Shown here: one piece after another, positions 29,011 to 37,786 of the stretch | Layout of the letters: the number at the start of each line of letters is the position of its first letter | Numbering within the stretch: the stretch's first letter is position 1 | NCBI RefSeq assembly: GCF_933509905.1 | Contig: NZ_OW150024.1 | Span: forward strand, 2,994,984 to 3,058,983 | Direction: 5' to 3' | DNA length: 64,000 bases | Source: Trichlorobacter ammonificans | GTDB lineage: Bacteria > Desulfobacterota > Desulfuromonadia > Geobacterales > Pseudopelobacteraceae | The notes under the pieces: generated by a model | The model's database searches: none | What the model was told of the DNA's origin: nothing | What the model saw: the letters and a program-made list of their open reading frames with translations, nothing else | Translations under genes and position numbers: made by a program

Positions 29011-30315
29011 ATGCGCGTCCAACTCGTCCCCCCCGGTACCGGAGAACTGACCTACGAAATCAGGAATATCGTCAATGTCGCCGAGAAACTGCAGAAGTGC
29101 GGCGTCACCATCAACTGGGAAAACATCGGCGACCCCATCGTCAAGGGGGAGCAGATCCCGGCATGGATGAAGCGGATCGTGGCCGACGCCGTGATGCAGA
29201 ATGACACCTGGGGTTACTGCCACACCCGCGGCGTGCTGAAGACCCGCGAGTTCATCTGCGAGCAGACCAACAGCCGCGGCGGCGCCCACATCACCCCCGA
29301 GGACATCATCTTCTTCAACGGCCTGGGCGACGCCATCGCCAAGATTTACGGCTGTCTCACCCCCGAGGCGCGGGTACTGATGCCTTCCCCCTCCTATACC
29401 ACGCACACCCTCGGCGAGATCGGCCATGCCCATGCTCCGTCGCTCCATTTCCGTCTCAACCCGGAATCGGGATGGGCGCCGGACCTGGAGGAACTGCGGG
29501 CACAGGTACGCAACAACCCCGGCGTCTGCGCCATCATGATCATCAACCCCGACAATCCTACCGGCATGGTCTACCCCAGGGAAACCCTGCAGGCCATCGT
29601 CGATATCGCCCGGGAATTCGGCCTCTTCATCATCGCCGACGAGGTGTACACCAAGGTGGTCTACAACGGTCAGACCACCGTGCCGATCAGCGACGTTATC
29701 GGCGACGTGCCGGCCATCAGCCTGAAGGGGATTTCCAAGGAGTTCCCCTGGCCCGGCTCCCGCTGCGGCTGGATCGAGGTCTACAACGGCCAGTCCGATG
29801 ACCAGTTCCGCAAGTACATCAACCTGATCCTCACCGCCAAGATGAACGAGGTCTGCTCCACCACCCTGCCCCAGAGCGTCATTCCGGCCATCATGCAACA
29901 TCCGGAATACCAGACCTACCTGCGGGAGCGGATCGCCCTGTACGAAACCTCCAGCAACATCACGTACAACTTCTTGAAAGAAGTGCCGGAACTGCTGGTG
30001 AACCGCACCAACGGCGCCTTTTACATGGCCGTCGCCTTCAGGGACGGGGTGCTGAACAACCGCCAGAGCCTGCCGATCGCCGACAACGAGGTGCGCAGCC
30101 TGGTGGAGTCGCTGGTCAACCAGCCGGGGGTTTCGCCGGACAAGCGCTTTGTGTATTATACCCTGGCCGCCACCGGCATCTGCACCGTGCCGCTCTCCTC
30201 CTTCGCCACCAGCCTCCAAGGGTTCCGGGTGACGCTGCTGGAGCGCGACCCGGCGGAAACGGAGCGGATCTACCGGACCCTGGCGGAAAAAATTCGCCAG
30301 TATATCGCCTCCTAG
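29011..30315 (+). CDS. PLP-dependent class I/II aminotransferase
   Basis: 434 residues. Fold type I enzyme: substrate-binding NPDNPTGMVYP, catalytic-lysine region SLKGISKEFPWPGSRCGWIE and YTLAATGICTVPLSSF. ATG 29011 has AAAGGAGC upstream; the frame is open to 28684 but that stretch crosses the terminator. Substrate cannot be read off; alanine, aspartate or a branched-chain or aromatic donor are possible, and the Ala-rich leader hints at alanine. Leads an operon with moaC and mogA. Confidence 0.85.
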   Translation: MRVQLVPPGTGELTYEIRNIVNVAEKLQKCGVTINWENIGDPIVKGEQIPAWMKRIVADAVMQNDTWGYCHTRGVLKTREFICEQTNSRGGAHITPEDIIFFNGLGDAIAKIYGCLTPEARVLMPSPSYTTHTLGEIGHAHAPSLHFRLNPESGWAPDLEELRAQVRNNPGVCAIMIINPDNPTGMVYPRETLQAIVDIAREFGLFIIADEVYTKVVYNGQTTVPISDVIGDVPAISLKGISKEFPWPGSRCGWIEVYNGQSDDQFRKYINLILTAKMNEVCSTTLPQSVIPAIMQHPEYQTYLRERIALYETSSNITYNFLKEVPELLVNRTNGAFYMAVAFRDGVLNNRQSLPIADNEVRSLVESLVNQPGVSPDKRFVYYTLAATGICTVPLSSFATSLQGFRVTLLERDPAETERIYRTLAEKIRQYIAS

Positions 30316-30325
30316 GATTACCGGC

Positions 30326-30808
30326 ATGGAATTCAATCATTTCGACAGCCAGGGGCAGGCGATCATGGTGGATGTCAGCGCCAAGCAGCCGACCCTGCGC
30401 ACCGCCGTTGCCGAGGCCGTGGTGAGCATGTCGCCCCCTCTTGCCGAACGGGTGATTAACAGCGGCAGCGCCAAGGGGGATGTGCTGGGGGTGGCCCGTC
30501 TGGCCGGCATTGCGGCGGTCAAGCGGACACCGGAGCTGATTCCCCTGTCCCACCCCCTGGCGGTCCACCATGTGGCGGTCGAATTCCTGCCCGACACCGC
30601 TGCCGGCCGTATCGCCATCCGCTGCACGGTGCGGGCCTTCGAGCGGACCGGCGTGGAGATGGAGGCGATGACCGGCGCCTCCGTGGCGGCCCTCACGGTC
30701 TACGATATGGTCAAGGGGGCGGACAAGAGCGTAGCGATCGCCGGAATCCGCCTGCTGTTCAAGGAAGGCGGCAAAAGCGGCACCTACCGGCGGGAGGAAG
30801 TGCCATGA
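30326..30808 (+). CDS. moaC: Cyclic pyranopterin monophosphate synthase
   Basis: 160 residues. Second step of molybdenum cofactor synthesis, with MoaA making cPMP from GTP. Conserved KGDVLGVARLAGIAAVKRTPELIPLSHPL and GVEMEAMTGASVAALTVYDMVK, with catalytic lysine in DMVKG..DK. Starts 10 nt after the aminotransferase stop and overlaps mogA by 4 nt. Confidence 0.96.
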   Translation: MEFNHFDSQGQAIMVDVSAKQPTLRTAVAEAVVSMSPPLAERVINSGSAKGDVLGVARLAGIAAVKRTPELIPLSHPLAVHHVAVEFLPDTAAGRIAIRCTVRAFERTGVEMEAMTGASVAALTVYDMVKGADKSVAIAGIRLLFKEGGKSGTYRREEVP

Positions 30809-31296
30809 GGGTAGCCATCCTGACCCTGAGCGACAAAGGTTCCCGGGGAGAGCGGCAGGATGCCAGCGGTCCGGCCCTGGCCGCCTGGTTGACGGAGCAG
30901 GGCTGCAGCGTTGTCGCCACCGCCATCCTGCCGGACGAGCAGCGGGAAATCGCCGCCATGCTTGCGGACTGGGCCGACCGGGACCGGGCCGACCTGATCC
31001 TGACCACCGGTGGCACCGGCGTCTCCCCCCGCGACATCACCCCGGAAGCCACGGCAGCGGTGGTGGAACGGGTCATCCCCGGCATCGGTGAACTGATGCG
31101 CCTGCGCTCCCTGGAGGTAACGAAGACTGCCATGCTTTCCCGGGCCATGGCCGGTATCCGGCGACAGAGCCTGATCATCAACCTCCCCGGCAGTCCCAAG
31201 GGGGCGGTGGAGTGCCTGGAAGCGGTCTGGCAGCTCATCCCCCACGCCGTGGAAAAGATTCGCGGCGACCAGCGCGACTGCGCCGGACGGTTCTGA
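30805..31296 (+). CDS. mogA: Molybdopterin adenylyltransferase (MogA/MoaB family)
   Basis: 163 residues. Adenylates molybdopterin before metal insertion. Motifs TTGGTGVSPRDITPEA and LPGSPKGAVECLEAVWQLIPHA are characteristic. Overlap ATGA with moaC. MogA and MoaB differ in little that can be seen; the short length fits either. Confidence 0.93.
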   Translation: MRVAILTLSDKGSRGERQDASGPALAAWLTEQGCSVVATAILPDEQREIAAMLADWADRDRADLILTTGGTGVSPRDITPEATAAVVERVIPGIGELMRLRSLEVTKTAMLSRAMAGIRRQSLIINLPGSPKGAVECLEAVWQLIPHAVEKIRGDQRDCAGRF

Positions 31297-31355
31297 CCAC
31301 CGATGTTCTCCCGTACCCTCCTCATCACCACCCTCCCCGGAGCCCCGTCGCTGCC

Positions 31356-34300
31356 GTGAGAATCAAACGCCTCGAAATAGCAGGGTTTAAAAGCTTCGCC
31401 GACCGGGTGGTGCTGGACTTCCAGCAGGGGGTCACCGGCGTGGTGGGTCCCAACGGCTGCGGCAAGTCCAACATTGTGGATGCTATCCGCTGGTGCATGG
31501 GGGAGCAATCGGCCAAGAACCTGCGCGGCAAGGCGATGGAGGACGTCATCTTCGCCGGCAGCGAGTCCCGTAAACCCCTGGGGATGGCCGAAGTTTCCCT
31601 GGTCTTCTCCACGGAGGACGGCCGGGCCCCTGCCAAATACCTCGATTTTGCAGAAATTCAGCTTACCCGCCGTCTCTACCGGGACGGCGAAAGCGAATAC
31701 CTGCTGAACAAGACCCCCTGCCGTCTGCTGGACATCACCGAACTGTTCATGGATACCGGCGTCGGTACCCGCGCCTACTCCATCATCGAACAGGGCAAGA
31801 TCGGCCAGATTCTCCACTCCCGCCCCGAAGAGCGGCGGCTGCTGATCGAGGAGGCGGCCGGCGTCACCCGCTACAAGGCCCGCAAGCAGCTGGCTCTGAA
31901 AAAGATTGAAAGCACCCGCCAGAACCTGCTGCGCTTAAACGACCTGATCGGCGAGATCAGGCGCCAGTTGGGCTCGCTGCAGCGCCAGGCCAAGAAGGCG
32001 GAAAAGTTCAAGGAGCACCGGCAGGAACTGCGCGACCTGGAGCTGTGCTCCCTGCTGTACCGCGGCCGCCAGGTGCAGGCCGAGCGGGCCGAGGCGGAAC
32101 AGGAGTTGGCCCGCCTGAACGAGCGGATGCAGAGCGCCTTTGGCGCCGTGACCCAGGCGGAAAGCCGGATGGAGGAGGATCGACTTTCCATCCTTGAGGC
32201 GGAAAAAGCGCTGAACTGCGCCCAGGAGGAGCTGTACCGCTGGCGGAGTGACGGTGCTGCCTGCGAAAACGGTCTGCAGTTCCGCCACAAAGAACTGACG
32301 GCACTGGAGGAGCGGCTGCTCCGCCTGGATGAGGAGCTGGCCTCCCTGGCTTTCAGCACGGAAGGCACGGTAGCCCAGCAGACCGACACCGCCGCACGTC
32401 TTCAGGAAATCCAGCAACGGCTCGGCGAAGCTGAGATTGAGCTGACCACTGCCCAGGAATCGCTGAAGGAACGGGAGGCCGGCTTTGAAGCAGCACGCGC
32501 TGCCGTTGAACAGGGGCGCCGGGAACTCTTCACCGTCATGGCCGAGGCAAACCGCTGCCGCAGCCAGGCCGACGCCCTCAGAAAGCGGCAGGTGGCCCTT
32601 GCGGAGCAGCGGGCGCGGTACGAACAGGAACAGGGCGGCCTCAGCGGGCGGCTGGCGGAGCTGACCGCACAGCGTACCACCCTGGAGGCGGCCCGGTCCG
32701 GGCTGGAGCAGCGTCGCCGCGACATCGCCGTTGCCATCGAAACCCTTACGGTGCGGGAACAGCAGGTGAAGCAGCAGGTACCTGAGGCGGAGAAACGCTG
32801 GCAGCAGTGCCACGACGAGTTGAACCGGACCGTGTCCCGTCTGAAGTCGCTGCAGGAGCTGGAGGCCCAGTTCGAGGGGTACGGCCACGGTGTCCGGACC
32901 CTGCTGAAGGATGCACCGCTACGCCAACGCCTGGACGGGATGCTGGCGGATCGCCTGGAGGTACCGGAGGAGCTTGAGGCGGCCCTTGAAGCGGTTCTGG
33001 GAGACCGCCTGCAGACGGTCCTCTGCCGCGCACCGGACGATGCCCTGGAAAGCCTGTCCTACCTCCGCGCCAAGGGCGGCCGGGCGCAGCTGGCCCTGCC
33101 GTGCGGCGTCGTGCCCGCTCTTCAGCAGGTCGCCGACCCCCGGGCCCTGCCACTGCTGGGTCGGGTCACGGCACCGGATTCGGTACGGGGACTGCTGGCC
33201 CGCCTGCTGGCTGAGACCTACCGGGTGGACCGGCTGGAAACCGCTCTTGAGCTGGGGCAGCAGTATCCCCATGCCACCTTTGTCACGACCGACGGCGACC
33301 TGGTGACCATGGGCAGCCTGATCAGCGGCGGCTCCGGCGAACCGGTGCAGTCCGGCATCATCCACAAAAAGCGGGAGATCAAGGCGCTGGAGGAGCGAGT
33401 CGGTATCCTTGAGGCCGCGCTGGTGGAGCACGACCGGGAACGGCGGGAGTTGCGGGAAGCAGCCCAGGAGATCGCCCAGGAACTGGCAGCTGCCCGGAAC
33501 GACCTGCACGGCGCGGAACTGGAACTGGCCGGTTTGACCAAGGATCTGCACCAGACGGCCGGCGAACTGGAGCGGACCGGTGATCGACTGAAGCTGAACG
33601 CCCTTGACCTGGACAACCTCGCCGAGGAGGCGGAACGGCTCCATGAGGAGCTGGAGACCCTGACCACCACCGGCGGGGAAGCGGACCAGCGCACCCGGCA
33701 GCTTGAGGCGCACCTGGCCGAGCAGGGAAGCGGCCTGGAGGAGCAAAATCAGGCGTTGGCACTGGAGCGGGAACGGCTGACGGCCCTGCGGGTCTCCCAT
33801 GCGACCCTGCGGGAGCAGATCGAATCGCTGCAGCGGGGTACCGCCGCCGTGGCGTCCCGGCTCCAGGAGTTGGAGCAGCGCTTCCGCCAGCGCACCGAGG
33901 AACGCTCCGCAGCCCGTGATCAACGGCAGACCCTGCTGCAGGAAATCGAAACCGAAGAGGTCCGGCTCAAGGAGCTCCTGGCACGGCAACTTCAGCTGGA
34001 GGAGCGTCTCCGTGCCCTGCGGGAGGCGTACGAGGCCGCCGGCGCCCGGCTGGCGGAGAGCGATGCCGCGGCGCGGACCTGCCGGGCGGAGAGCGAAGCG
34101 GTTCGCCAGCAACAGGTGGCGGCGACCCTGCGCTGCTCATCGCTCACCCTGCAGCTTGATAACCTGGACCAGAATCTACAGGAGCGGCACCGGCTCTCCC
34201 TGGCCGACCAGGAGGGACACCCCGACGTCAGCACCTTCGACGAAGCCGCGGCCCGGCTCCGCCAGCAGGAGTTGGAGCGGGTTCTGGAGGAGCTGGGGGA

Positions 34301-34886
34301 TGTCAACCTGATGGCCATTGAGGAGTATGCCGGCATGGAGGAACGCCATCGCTTTCTGGCGGAGCAGAAGGCCGACCTCGAAGAGTCGGTGCAGGACCTG
34401 CAGCAGGCGATCCAGAAGATCAACAAAACCACCCGCAAGCGCTTTTTCGACACCTTCACCCAGGTCAACGCCCAGTTCAGCGAGATTTTCCCCCGCCTGT
34501 TCTGCGGCGGCCGGGCCGAACTGCGCCTCACCGACGAGCAGGACCTGTTGGAGACCGGCATCGACATCATCGTGCAGCCGCCGGGCAAAAAACTGTCAAA
34601 CGTCATGCTGCTCTCCGGAGGAGAGAAAGCCCTGACTGCCGTGGCACTGATCTTCGCCATCTTCCTGATCAAGCCGACCCCGTTCTGCCTGCTGGACGAG
34701 GTGGATGCCCCCCTGGACGACGCCAACATCGGCCGCTTCAACGAAATGGTGCGGGAGATGAGCGCCATTTCCCAGTTCATCATCATCACCCACAACAAAA
34801 CCACCATGGCCGTGGCCGACACCCTCTACGGCGTCACCATGGAGGAGCCCGGCGCATCGCGGCTCGTCTCGGTCAAACTCCATTAA
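31356..34886 (+). CDS. smc: Chromosome segregation protein SMC
   Basis: 1176 residues. Condensin ATPase: Walker A GPNGCGKSN near the N-terminus, two long coiled-coil arms rich in Glu/Arg/Leu, a hinge near the middle (around GYGHGVRTLL...VTTDGDLVTMGSLISGG), and LLSGGEKALTAVALIFAIF with CLLDEVDAPLDDAN at the C-terminus. GTG 31356 gives the conserved start RIKRLEIAGFKSFAD; ribosome site is only GGAG at 12 nt. The frame is open to 31212 but that overlaps mogA. The stop codon lies within a repeat-like AAGGTTGCTCAA word. Confidence 0.96.
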   Translation: MRIKRLEIAGFKSFADRVVLDFQQGVTGVVGPNGCGKSNIVDAIRWCMGEQSAKNLRGKAMEDVIFAGSESRKPLGMAEVSLVFSTEDGRAPAKYLDFAEIQLTRRLYRDGESEYLLNKTPCRLLDITELFMDTGVGTRAYSIIEQGKIGQILHSRPEERRLLIEEAAGVTRYKARKQLALKKIESTRQNLLRLNDLIGEIRRQLGSLQRQAKKAEKFKEHRQELRDLELCSLLYRGRQVQAERAEAEQELARLNERMQSAFGAVTQAESRMEEDRLSILEAEKALNCAQEELYRWRSDGAACENGLQFRHKELTALEERLLRLDEELASLAFSTEGTVAQQTDTAARLQEIQQRLGEAEIELTTAQESLKEREAGFEAARAAVEQGRRELFTVMAEANRCRSQADALRKRQVALAEQRARYEQEQGGLSGRLAELTAQRTTLEAARSGLEQRRRDIAVAIETLTVREQQVKQQVPEAEKRWQQCHDELNRTVSRLKSLQELEAQFEGYGHGVRTLLKDAPLRQRLDGMLADRLEVPEELEAALEAVLGDRLQTVLCRAPDDALESLSYLRAKGGRAQLALPCGVVPALQQVADPRALPLLGRVTAPDSVRGLLARLLAETYRVDRLETALELGQQYPHATFVTTDGDLVTMGSLISGGSGEPVQSGIIHKKREIKALEERVGILEAALVEHDRERRELREAAQEIAQELAAARNDLHGAELELAGLTKDLHQTAGELERTGDRLKLNALDLDNLAEEAERLHEELETLTTTGGEADQRTRQLEAHLAEQGSGLEEQNQALALERERLTALRVSHATLREQIESLQRGTAAVASRLQELEQRFRQRTEERSAARDQRQTLLQEIETEEVRLKELLARQLQLEERLRALREAYEAAGARLAESDAAARTCRAESEAVRQQQVAATLRCSSLTLQLDNLDQNLQERHRLSLADQEGHPDVSTFDEAAARLRQQELERVLEELGDVNLMAIEEYAGMEERHRFLAEQKADLEESVQDLQQAIQKINKTTRKRFFDTFTQVNAQFSEIFPRLFCGGRAELRLTDEQDLLETGIDIIVQPPGKKLSNVMLLSGGEKALTAVALIFAIFLIKPTPFCLLDEVDAPLDDANIGRFNEMVREMSAISQFIIITHNKTTMAVADTLYGVTMEEPGASRLVSVKLH

Positions 34887-34896
34887 GGTTGCTCAA
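34885..34896. repeat. 12-bp copy of one end of the 1048-1171 element
   Basis: AAGGTTGCTCAA directly at and after the smc stop codon matches the end of the element at 1048-1062. No partner arm is seen downstream. Possibly a remnant; chance is not excluded. Confidence 0.3.
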
Positions 34897-34985
34897 CAGC
34901 ACGCGAACGTACATTACCGGTTGTCAATAACCGGCCGGTTCTGCTATTTTTTCTCCGTTTGACCCAACGTTGCGGAGAGCCTGCC

Positions 34986-35342
34986 ATGCCGTTTCGAGCG
35001 ATTCTGAAGGATCTGGTGGACGCGGTTCCCCATGCCGTCGGCGCCATCCTGGTGGACTGGGAGGGAGAAGCGGTGCAGGAATACTGCCACTGCACCCCCT
35101 ACGACATCCGCTTCGTCGCCGCTCACCAGGGGGTGGTGCTGGCACGCTTGCGGGACAGCCACCGTCGCAACCTGGGTGGCAGCATCGAGGAGGTCTGCAT
35201 GTCGTCGGAACATCAGCATCTGCTGATCCGGGTGATTGACCCCGACTACTCGCTGGTAGTGCAACTGCAGCGTCCCGCGTCGCTGGCCTCGGCCCGCTAC
35301 CATGCTGTCAGGGCCATAGAACGGATTCGAGAGGTACTGTAA
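34986..35342 (+). CDS. Roadblock/LC7-family protein
   Basis: 118 residues. Fold resembles Roadblock/LC7 regulators: a helix (FRAILKDLVDAVPHA), strands VGAILVDWEGEAVQEY, a helix, then YSLVVQLQRPASLASARYHA. ATG 34986 has GGAG at 8 nt; a TTG upstream is less likely. It sits 99 bp after smc and ends in TAATG overlapping ftsY, so it is co-translated with that GTPase. Roadblock proteins commonly control small GTPases (MglB-MglA) or act as scaffolds; the link to FtsY or SMC is an inference from position. Confidence 0.75.
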   Translation: MPFRAILKDLVDAVPHAVGAILVDWEGEAVQEYCHCTPYDIRFVAAHQGVVLARLRDSHRRNLGGSIEEVCMSSEHQHLLIRVIDPDYSLVVQLQRPASLASARYHAVRAIERIREVL

Positions 35343-36370
35343 TGAGTGATGAACAAGGCGGTTTTTTCAAGGGGCTGCTGAAACGGGTCACGGGAGCGCC
35401 AGCCCCTGCCGAGCCGCCGGAGCCGGGGACTGCGCCGCCCGCCACGCCGGAAGCGCCGGGCTTCTTCACCCGCCTGAAAAACGGGCTGAAAAAGACCACC
35501 GATGGTCTGGTGGGGCGGATCGATGCGCTGGTACTGGGCAAAAAGGAGATTAATGCGGACACCCTGGAGGAGTTGGAGGAAATTCTGATCACCTCCGATA
35601 TCGGTGTTGCGACCACGGTGGAACTGATCCGGGCCCTTGAGCAACGCCTGTCCCGTCAGGAACTGAAGGACGGCCAGGCCCTGAAGTCGGCCCTGAAGGA
35701 GGAACTGCTCAGCCGTCTGCTGGCCTGTCACCAGTCCTTCCGGCCCGAGGGGGCCACTCCCTTCGTGGTGCTGGTAGTGGGGGTGAACGGCGTCGGCAAG
35801 ACCACCACCATCGGCAAGCTGGCAGCGCGGTACGCCGCAGAAGGGAAACGGGTACTGCTGGCGGCGGGAGACACCTTCCGGGCAGCGGCGGCCGAACAGC
35901 TTGTCGTCTGGGGGGAACGGGCCGGCGTCGAGGTGATCCGCCACCAGGAGGGGGCCGATCCCTCGGCGGTGGCCTTCGATGCCTGCAAGGCGGCCGTGGC
36001 GCGGAAAACCGACCTGCTGATCATCGACACCGCCGGCCGGTTGCACACCAAGGTGAACCTGATGGAGGAAATGAAGAAAATCCGGCGGGTGATCGAGCGG
36101 GAGATTCCCGGTGCACCCCACGAAACCCTGCTGGTGCTGGACGCCGCCACCGGTCAGAACGCCCTCTCCCAGGCCCGTCTGTTCAAGGAGGCGGCCGGCG
36201 TCTCCGGCCTGGCCCTGACCAAGCTGGACGGCACTGCCAAAGGCGGTATCATTGTGGCCATTTCCCGCGAATGCGCCCTGCCGGTCCGCTTCATCGGTAT
36301 CGGCGAATCGGTTGACGACCTGCGGGACTTTGATCCACAGGAGTTTGTCAATGCCCTCTTCCAGGCATAG
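35342..36370 (+). CDS. ftsY: Signal recognition particle receptor FtsY
   Basis: 342 residues. GTPase receptor for Ffh/SRP RNA (ffs at 20.4 kb). An acidic, Pro/Ala-rich short A domain (about 1-45) is followed by the NG domain: [46 protein letters not shown] and [14 protein letters not shown]. Start codon overlaps the Roadblock stop. Confidence 0.97.
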   Translation: MSDEQGGFFKGLLKRVTGAPAPAEPPEPGTAPPATPEAPGFFTRLKNGLKKTTDGLVGRIDALVLGKKEINADTLEELEEILITSDIGVATTVELIRALEQRLSRQELKDGQALKSALKEELLSRLLACHQSFRPEGATPFVVLVVGVNGVGKTTTIGKLAARYAAEGKRVLLAAGDTFRAAAAEQLVVWGERAGVEVIRHQEGADPSAVAFDACKAAVARKTDLLIIDTAGRLHTKVNLMEEMKKIRRVIEREIPGAPHETLLVLDAATGQNALSQARLFKEAAGVSGLALTKLDGTAKGGIIVAISRECALPVRFIGIGESVDDLRDFDPQEFVNALFQA

Positions 36371-36408
36371 CCAAGGCTCTCTTTTCAGGGACTTCCCCCA
36401 AATGGCTC

Positions 36409-36437
36409 TTGACTTAGTTCAAGAAAATCAATATATT
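36409..36437 (+). promoter_or_regulatory. Sigma-70 promoter for zapB-zapA
   Basis: TTGACT (36409-36414), 17-bp spacer, TATATT (36432-36437) in an AT-rich patch; predicted start about 36444, 21 nt before the zapB ATG. Confidence 0.75.
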
Positions 36438-36464
36438 ATTGAACCTTCGCAAGGAGAAGCACCG

Positions 36465-36641
36465 ATGGGAACTGATTTGTTTGAAAAGCTGGAGACGAAA
36501 ATCGGTGAGCTGGTGGCCCGCCACGGCGCACTGAAAGAAGAAAACCTGCGACTGGCCGAGGAGAACACTCGGCTCATGCAGGAGCGCGAAACGCTCAAGG
36601 AGCGCATCGACGCCATCCTGAGCAAGCTCGACGATCTGTAG
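36465..36641 (+). CDS. zapB: Cell division protein ZapB-like
   Basis: 58 residues, a single coiled coil with heptads of Leu/Ile/Ala (FEKLETKIGELVARHGALKEENLRLAEEN...). ZapB bridges ZapA-bound FtsZ to the MatP/Ter system. AAGGAG precedes the ATG; a longer open frame to 36252 enters ftsY and is rejected. Directly followed by zapA, which supports the call despite low sequence specificity. Confidence 0.8.
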   Translation: MGTDLFEKLETKIGELVARHGALKEENLRLAEENTRLMQERETLKERIDAILSKLDDL

Positions 36642-36646
36642 GCTCC

Positions 36647-36952
36647 ATGAAGACGACCTATCAACTGACCGTGCTGGGACGGGACATTCCGGTCAGGAGC
36701 TCGGCACCCGAGGAGCAGGTGCGGGCGGTCGAAACCTTTGTCAACTCCCGTCTTGCCGATATACAAAACCGTATGGCGGTGGCGGATTCCCAGCTGGTGG
36801 CGATCCTGGCTCTGTTGAATCTCGCCGAGGCCTACCTGGAGCAGCAGGCAGCTCCCCGGACGGACACAGCCGCTCTCGACGCCCGGATACACCGTCTGCT
36901 GGAGCGCCTTGAAACAGCGCTGGAAACCCCCGGTCTCTTCAGGGAGACTTGA
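36647..36952 (+). CDS. zapA: Cell division protein ZapA
   Basis: 101 residues. FtsZ-associated bundling protein: the N-terminal beta domain (YQLTVLGRDIPVRS) then a dimerising helix with VETFVNSRLADIQ and a C-terminal coiled coil. Follows zapB by 5 nt and precedes the 6S RNA region and 5-FCL gene, the widely conserved zapA-ssrS-fau order. Confidence 0.93.
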   Translation: MKTTYQLTVLGRDIPVRSSAPEEQVRAVETFVNSRLADIQNRMAVADSQLVAILALLNLAEAYLEQQAAPRTDTAALDARIHRLLERLETALETPGLFRET

Positions 36953-36970
36953 TATATATACCAACGCGTA

Positions 36971-37165
36971 ACCGGTTGTACCTTTGTTCAGTTTCCGCAG
37001 GCTTCCTGCGTACTGATACCCGCACTGGCCTATATATCCTCGCCGTGAAAGGAACGGTTGACGCCCCGCGCGACGCTGCGCGGTTCACGTCCCTCCGCAC
37101 CCCTTTCGCCCCTGCCTGAAGGAACCGACCCCGCGTCTGCCGGGACTATTTCTCGTTGTTTTTTG
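36971..37165 (+). ncRNA. ssrS: 6S RNA (approximate extent)
   Basis: Called from position and structure. Between zapA and the 5-FCL gene, 6S RNA is nearly universal in proteobacteria. Here GTTTCC..CAGGC (36991-37002) pairs with GCCTG..GGAACC (37114-37126) as the closing stem, an open central bubble follows, and CGTGAA (37044-37049) pairs with TTCACG (37084-37089) around an inner CCGCGC/GCGCGG hairpin. That stem-bubble-hairpin plan is that of 6S RNA, which mimics an open promoter and binds RNA polymerase. Ends not defined. Confidence 0.7.
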
Positions 37166-37174
37166 AGGGGCGCC

Positions 37175-37786
37175 ATGCCCAAAACCAGCCTGAGGCGTAC
37201 CTTGCTGCGCTGCCGCGGCGAGATGGAACCGGGTGCCTGGCGACAGGCGAGCCGCAGTGCTCAGGAGCGGCTGCTGAACCTTGATCTGTTCGCCCAGGCC
37301 GGCTGCATCGCCCTGTATGCGCCGATCCGCAACGAGATCGACACCGCGTTGCTGCACGCGGAGGCGCTACGTAACGGCAAGCGGGTTTTCTACCCCCGCA
37401 TCTGCGGTGAGGAGATGCTCTTTGCGGAGGTAACGGACCGCACTCCTCTGGAGCCGGGAGCGTTCGGCATCCCCGAACCCTGCGCCGTCGGCAGGGGATA
37501 TCCGGCCGATATCGCGGACCTGCTGGTGATACCAGGGGTTGCCTTCGATCATGTCGGTCACCGGATCGGTTTCGGCAAGGGATACTACGACCGGTGTCTC
37601 GCCCGCCTGTCCAGGCCGGTGGCACTGGTGGGCCTGTGTCACGATTTTCAGCTGCTGGAGCGGCTGCCCGCCGAAGGCCACGATATCAGGATGCAGTATG
37701 TTGTGACGGACCAGCGGCTTATCGACAGCAGGAACCGGCCCTCCGAGCGGCCGGATGATCATATAGGAGGAGGACAGAAAACATGA
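37175..37786 (+). CDS. 5-formyltetrahydrofolate cyclo-ligase
   Basis: 203 residues. Converts 5-formyl-THF to 5,10-methenyl-THF using ATP. Motifs: [38 protein letters not shown] 37175 has GAGGGG upstream; the open frame upstream to 37058 crosses the 6S RNA region and is not used. Overlaps the rny start by 4 nt. Confidence 0.94.
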   Translation: MPKTSLRRTLLRCRGEMEPGAWRQASRSAQERLLNLDLFAQAGCIALYAPIRNEIDTALLHAEALRNGKRVFYPRICGEEMLFAEVTDRTPLEPGAFGIPEPCAVGRGYPADIADLLVIPGVAFDHVGHRIGFGKGYYDRCLARLSRPVALVGLCHDFQLLERLPAEGHDIRMQYVVTDQRLIDSRNRPSERPDDHIGGGQKT

